From positions 1-64,000 of the forward strand of contig JAIOYF010000013.1 in assembly GCA_021741245.1 (NCBI GenBank): 64,000 nucleotides of DNA, read 5' to 3'. The translations under genes were made by a program, and so were the position numbers. Under the pieces are notes generated by a model, which saw nothing but the letters and a program-made list of their open reading frames with translations, did not search any database and had not been told where the DNA came from. The DNA comes from Paracoccaceae bacterium. Lineage in GTDB: Bacteria; Pseudomonadota; Alphaproteobacteria; Rhodobacterales; Rhodobacteraceae. Below, one piece after another: positions 62,126 to 64,000 of this stretch (its first letter is position 1; each line of letters opens with the position of its first letter).

Positions 62126-63169
62126 ATGGACCGCGTGATGCTGGGGGTTGCCGATATCGAGGTGTCAAAGCTGTGCCTTGGCACGATGACATGGGGCAGC
62201 CAGAACACCGAGGCCGAGGGGCACGCGCAAGCCGACCTTGCCGTTGATCATGGCATCACCTTTTGGGACACAGCCGAGATGTATCCCACCAACCCGGTCC
62301 GGGCCGAGACGGTGGGCAATACCGAACGGATCATCGGAAGCTGGCTTGCGGCACGCGGCGGGCGGGATCGGCTTCAGATCGCCACCAAGATTTCAGGGGT
62401 CGGGCAAAAGATGGTGCGCGAGGGCGTTCCGATCACCGGGGCATCCCTGCGCGCGGCAGTTGAAGATTCGCTTCTTCGGTTGCAGACCGATTACATCGAC
62501 CTTTACCAACTGCACTGGCCCAACCGGGGCAGCTATCACTTTCGGCAAATCTGGCGCTTTTCCCCCAAGGGCATGGATCGCGCCGCAGTGGAGGCGCATA
62601 TGCTGGACGTGCTGCGCACGGCGGCAGAGCTGATCGCCGAGGGCAAGATCAGGGCCATCGGCCTGTCGAATGAAAGTGTCTGGGGCGCTGGGCTTTGGCT
62701 GCATCTGGCGCAGGTGCACAACCTGCCGCGCATGGTCAGCGTGCAAAACGAATACTCCTTGCTGTGCCGCCAGTTCGATTCCGACTGGTGCGAATTCAGC
62801 GCGGTTGAAAACATGCCGCTTCTGGCCTTTTCGCCGCTGGCGGCGGGGCTGTTGTCGGGGAAATATGCCGGTGACGTCACGCCAGAACAGACCCGACGCA
62901 GCTTTACCCCCGATCTGGGGGGCCGCATCACCCCGCAGGTTTTCCCGGCTGTTGCAGCCTATCTGGGGCTTGCCGCAGCCTATGGTCTGGACCCATGCCA
63001 AATGGCCATCGCCTTTTGCCTGTCGCGGCCTTTTCCCTGCATCCCGATCATCGGGGCCTCTGATCTTGGACAGCTTCAGACCAATATCGGGGCCTCCGAT
63101 CTGGTGCTGAGCGAGGATGTCTTGGCCGATATCGCGGCTGTTCACCGCCTGCATCCCATGCCGTTCTGA
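62126..63169 (+). CDS. Aldo/keto reductase (Tas-like)
   Basis: The 347-residue NADPH enzyme has the AKR pattern: GTMTWGSQNTEAEGH near the start, the catalytic tetrad in FWDTAEMYPTN (Asp, Tyr), ATKISG (Lys) and QLHWPNRG (His), and the cofactor loop IPIIGASDLGQLQTN near the end. It reduces or oxidises an unknown aldehyde, ketone or sugar. AAAAGGAAAA precedes the ATG at 62126; an upstream ATG at 62069 adds a proline-rich stretch not in the family. Confidence 0.9.
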   Translation: MDRVMLGVADIEVSKLCLGTMTWGSQNTEAEGHAQADLAVDHGITFWDTAEMYPTNPVRAETVGNTERIIGSWLAARGGRDRLQIATKISGVGQKMVREGVPITGASLRAAVEDSLLRLQTDYIDLYQLHWPNRGSYHFRQIWRFSPKGMDRAAVEAHMLDVLRTAAELIAEGKIRAIGLSNESVWGAGLWLHLAQVHNLPRMVSVQNEYSLLCRQFDSDWCEFSAVENMPLLAFSPLAAGLLSGKYAGDVTPEQTRRSFTPDLGGRITPQVFPAVAAYLGLAAAYGLDPCQMAIAFCLSRPFPCIPIIGASDLGQLQTNIGASDLVLSEDVLADIAAVHRLHPMPF

Positions 63170-63282
63170 CCGGGCTTGGCTACCAGCTATAGTGTTTTCT
63201 TTGGGGAATTGACGAAGGCCTTGCGCAAGTGGGGCTTTGTCGCCATGACTGAACCAACGTTTCCGCAGATGGACAGGCCCCC

Positions 63283-63876
63283 ATGCGCATCGTGTTGACC
63301 CTGTTGCTTTTGGTCGGTTTGGCCGGGTGCCAAATGCAGCTGCCGGGGCAGGGGCGCGGCGCTGCCGGTTCATCACAGGAAACTGGGCCAGAGGTCAATC
63401 CGATCACTGGGGCACCGCTTACCGCCGCGGAATCCGCCATTACCGTGACGTCCTTGGATGATCCGGGGAACAAGGATGCCCAAGATGCGCCGCCTACTGC
63501 CCCCGCTGCACAGGCAGGGGCGGCCAAGTCCAGTGCGGCCCAACCGCCTGACACCGAAGCGCCGCTTCAACCCCTGACCACGCCAAAGCCGCGCCCAGAT
63601 GCGGTGACAGCCGCCCCGCCGCCGCCTCCGGCCCCGAAAACCCCCGCCCATCTTGCTTGTGAAAAGCGGGGCGGGCGATGGTCACAGGCGGGAGCCTCGG
63701 GCGCCAATTATTGCCAGACGATCACCAAGGACAGTGGCAAGGCCTGCACGAAATCGACCGAATGCCAAGGCTATTGCCTTGCAAAATCAAACACCTGCGC
63801 ACCCGCCACGCCGCTTTTGGGCTGCCATGACATCTTGACCGAGGATGGGAAATTTCTGACCCAATGCATCAATTAA
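63283..63876 (+). CDS. Putative lipoprotein with Pro/Ala-rich linker
   Basis: The 197-residue protein starts RIVLTLLLLVGLAGCQ, a lipoprotein signal with lipobox LAGC (Cys at about 16). Residues 20 to about 125 are low complexity, rich in Pro, Ala, Thr and Gly, and probably span the periplasm. The C-terminal 70 residues have eight Cys (CEKRGGRW, CQTITKDSGKAC, TECQGYC, NTC, LGCHD, TQC), a small disulfide-rich domain. The overall layout suggests a surface or cell-wall-linked lipoprotein; the family is unknown to me. The next lipoprotein gene overlaps by 13 bases. Confidence 0.75.
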   Translation: MRIVLTLLLLVGLAGCQMQLPGQGRGAAGSSQETGPEVNPITGAPLTAAESAITVTSLDDPGNKDAQDAPPTAPAAQAGAAKSSAAQPPDTEAPLQPLTTPKPRPDAVTAAPPPPPAPKTPAHLACEKRGGRWSQAGASGANYCQTITKDSGKACTKSTECQGYCLAKSNTCAPATPLLGCHDILTEDGKFLTQCIN

Positions 63877-64000
63877 AGGCCCTGTCCCTTGCGCTTTTGC
63901 TGTCGGCATGCGCGGCAAACCCGGTGTTGGAGCCTGCGCGCTTTCGCTCTGCCGATGCGCCGATGTGGTCAAATGCCCAGTTCGACGTAAGCCGTCTGTC
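63864..64000 (+). CDS. Lipoprotein, probable lipocalin (5' end, cut by window)
   Basis: The ATG at 63864 starts HQLKALSLALLLSAC, a lipoprotein signal with lipobox LSAC, then a sequence with APMWSNAQFD that resembles the start of bacterial lipocalins (Blc-like). Only 45 codons are in the window, so the fold cannot be tested. It overlaps the upstream lipoprotein gene by 13 bases, so both are probably translated together. Confidence 0.5.
   Translation, partial: MHQLKALSLALLLSACAANPVLEPARFRSADAPMWSNAQFDVSRL

Overview
The window looks like chromosomal DNA of an alphaproteobacterium of the order Rhodobacterales. It has high GC, GTG and TTG starts beside ATG, a FYDLN-acid (TIGR02300) protein, DUF6455, an FnrL-type site and an alphaproteobacterial GTTC-N7-GTTC-like SOS box. 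I cannot name the genus. Gene density is high and most genes sit in overlapping operons. The only mobile DNA seen is a broken IS5-type element at the left edge, next to a tRNA-Ala gene.

Layout. 1-506: remnant IS5-family end with a small palindromic insert, a gene-free stretch, and tRNA-Ala(GGC). 611-2467: FYDLN-acid protein, YgjP-type metallopeptidase, GntR regulator. 2835-11686: catabolic operon of FadR-type regulator, dipeptide/oligopeptide-type ABC importer (two ATPases, binding protein, two permeases), gamma-glutamyltransferase-like enzyme and DUF1028 protein. 11915-19773: amide operon of AmiC-like sensor, AmiR-like ANTAR antiterminator, a second peptide-type ABC importer with a fused double ATPase, and an acetamidase/formamidase, followed by a DUF1989 gene. 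20494-27722: minus-strand genes for a TetR regulator, an enolase-superfamily enzyme, an MFS pump, three alpha/beta hydrolases, a PLP dehydratase and a type II haloacid dehalogenase. 27862-36053: MsbA-like exporter, acyl-CoA synthetase and assorted housekeeping or small conserved genes. 36236: rimO.

37661-56010 is the most striking part. It is a surface-sugar locus that appears to encode both nonulosonic acid pathways: legionaminic acid (legB, legC, legG, legI, a NeuD/LegH-type acyltransferase, ptmE, legF) and pseudaminic acid (pseB, pseC, pseF, a PseG-PseH fusion, pseI). It also has a PseA/WbpG-type amidotransferase with HisF and HisH paralogues, expected to make an acetamidino group. Three candidate sugar transferases flank it: a GT42-like protein, a GT8-like protein and a diverged Kdo-transferase paralogue. 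The genuine waaA follows at 56096, then metG.

57437-64000: metG, an MFS transporter, a YceI protein, an orphan ImuA-like gene with an SOS box inside its predicted promoter, an aldo/keto reductase and two lipoprotein genes, the last cut by the window edge. Functions are inferred from motifs and context; no search was run.
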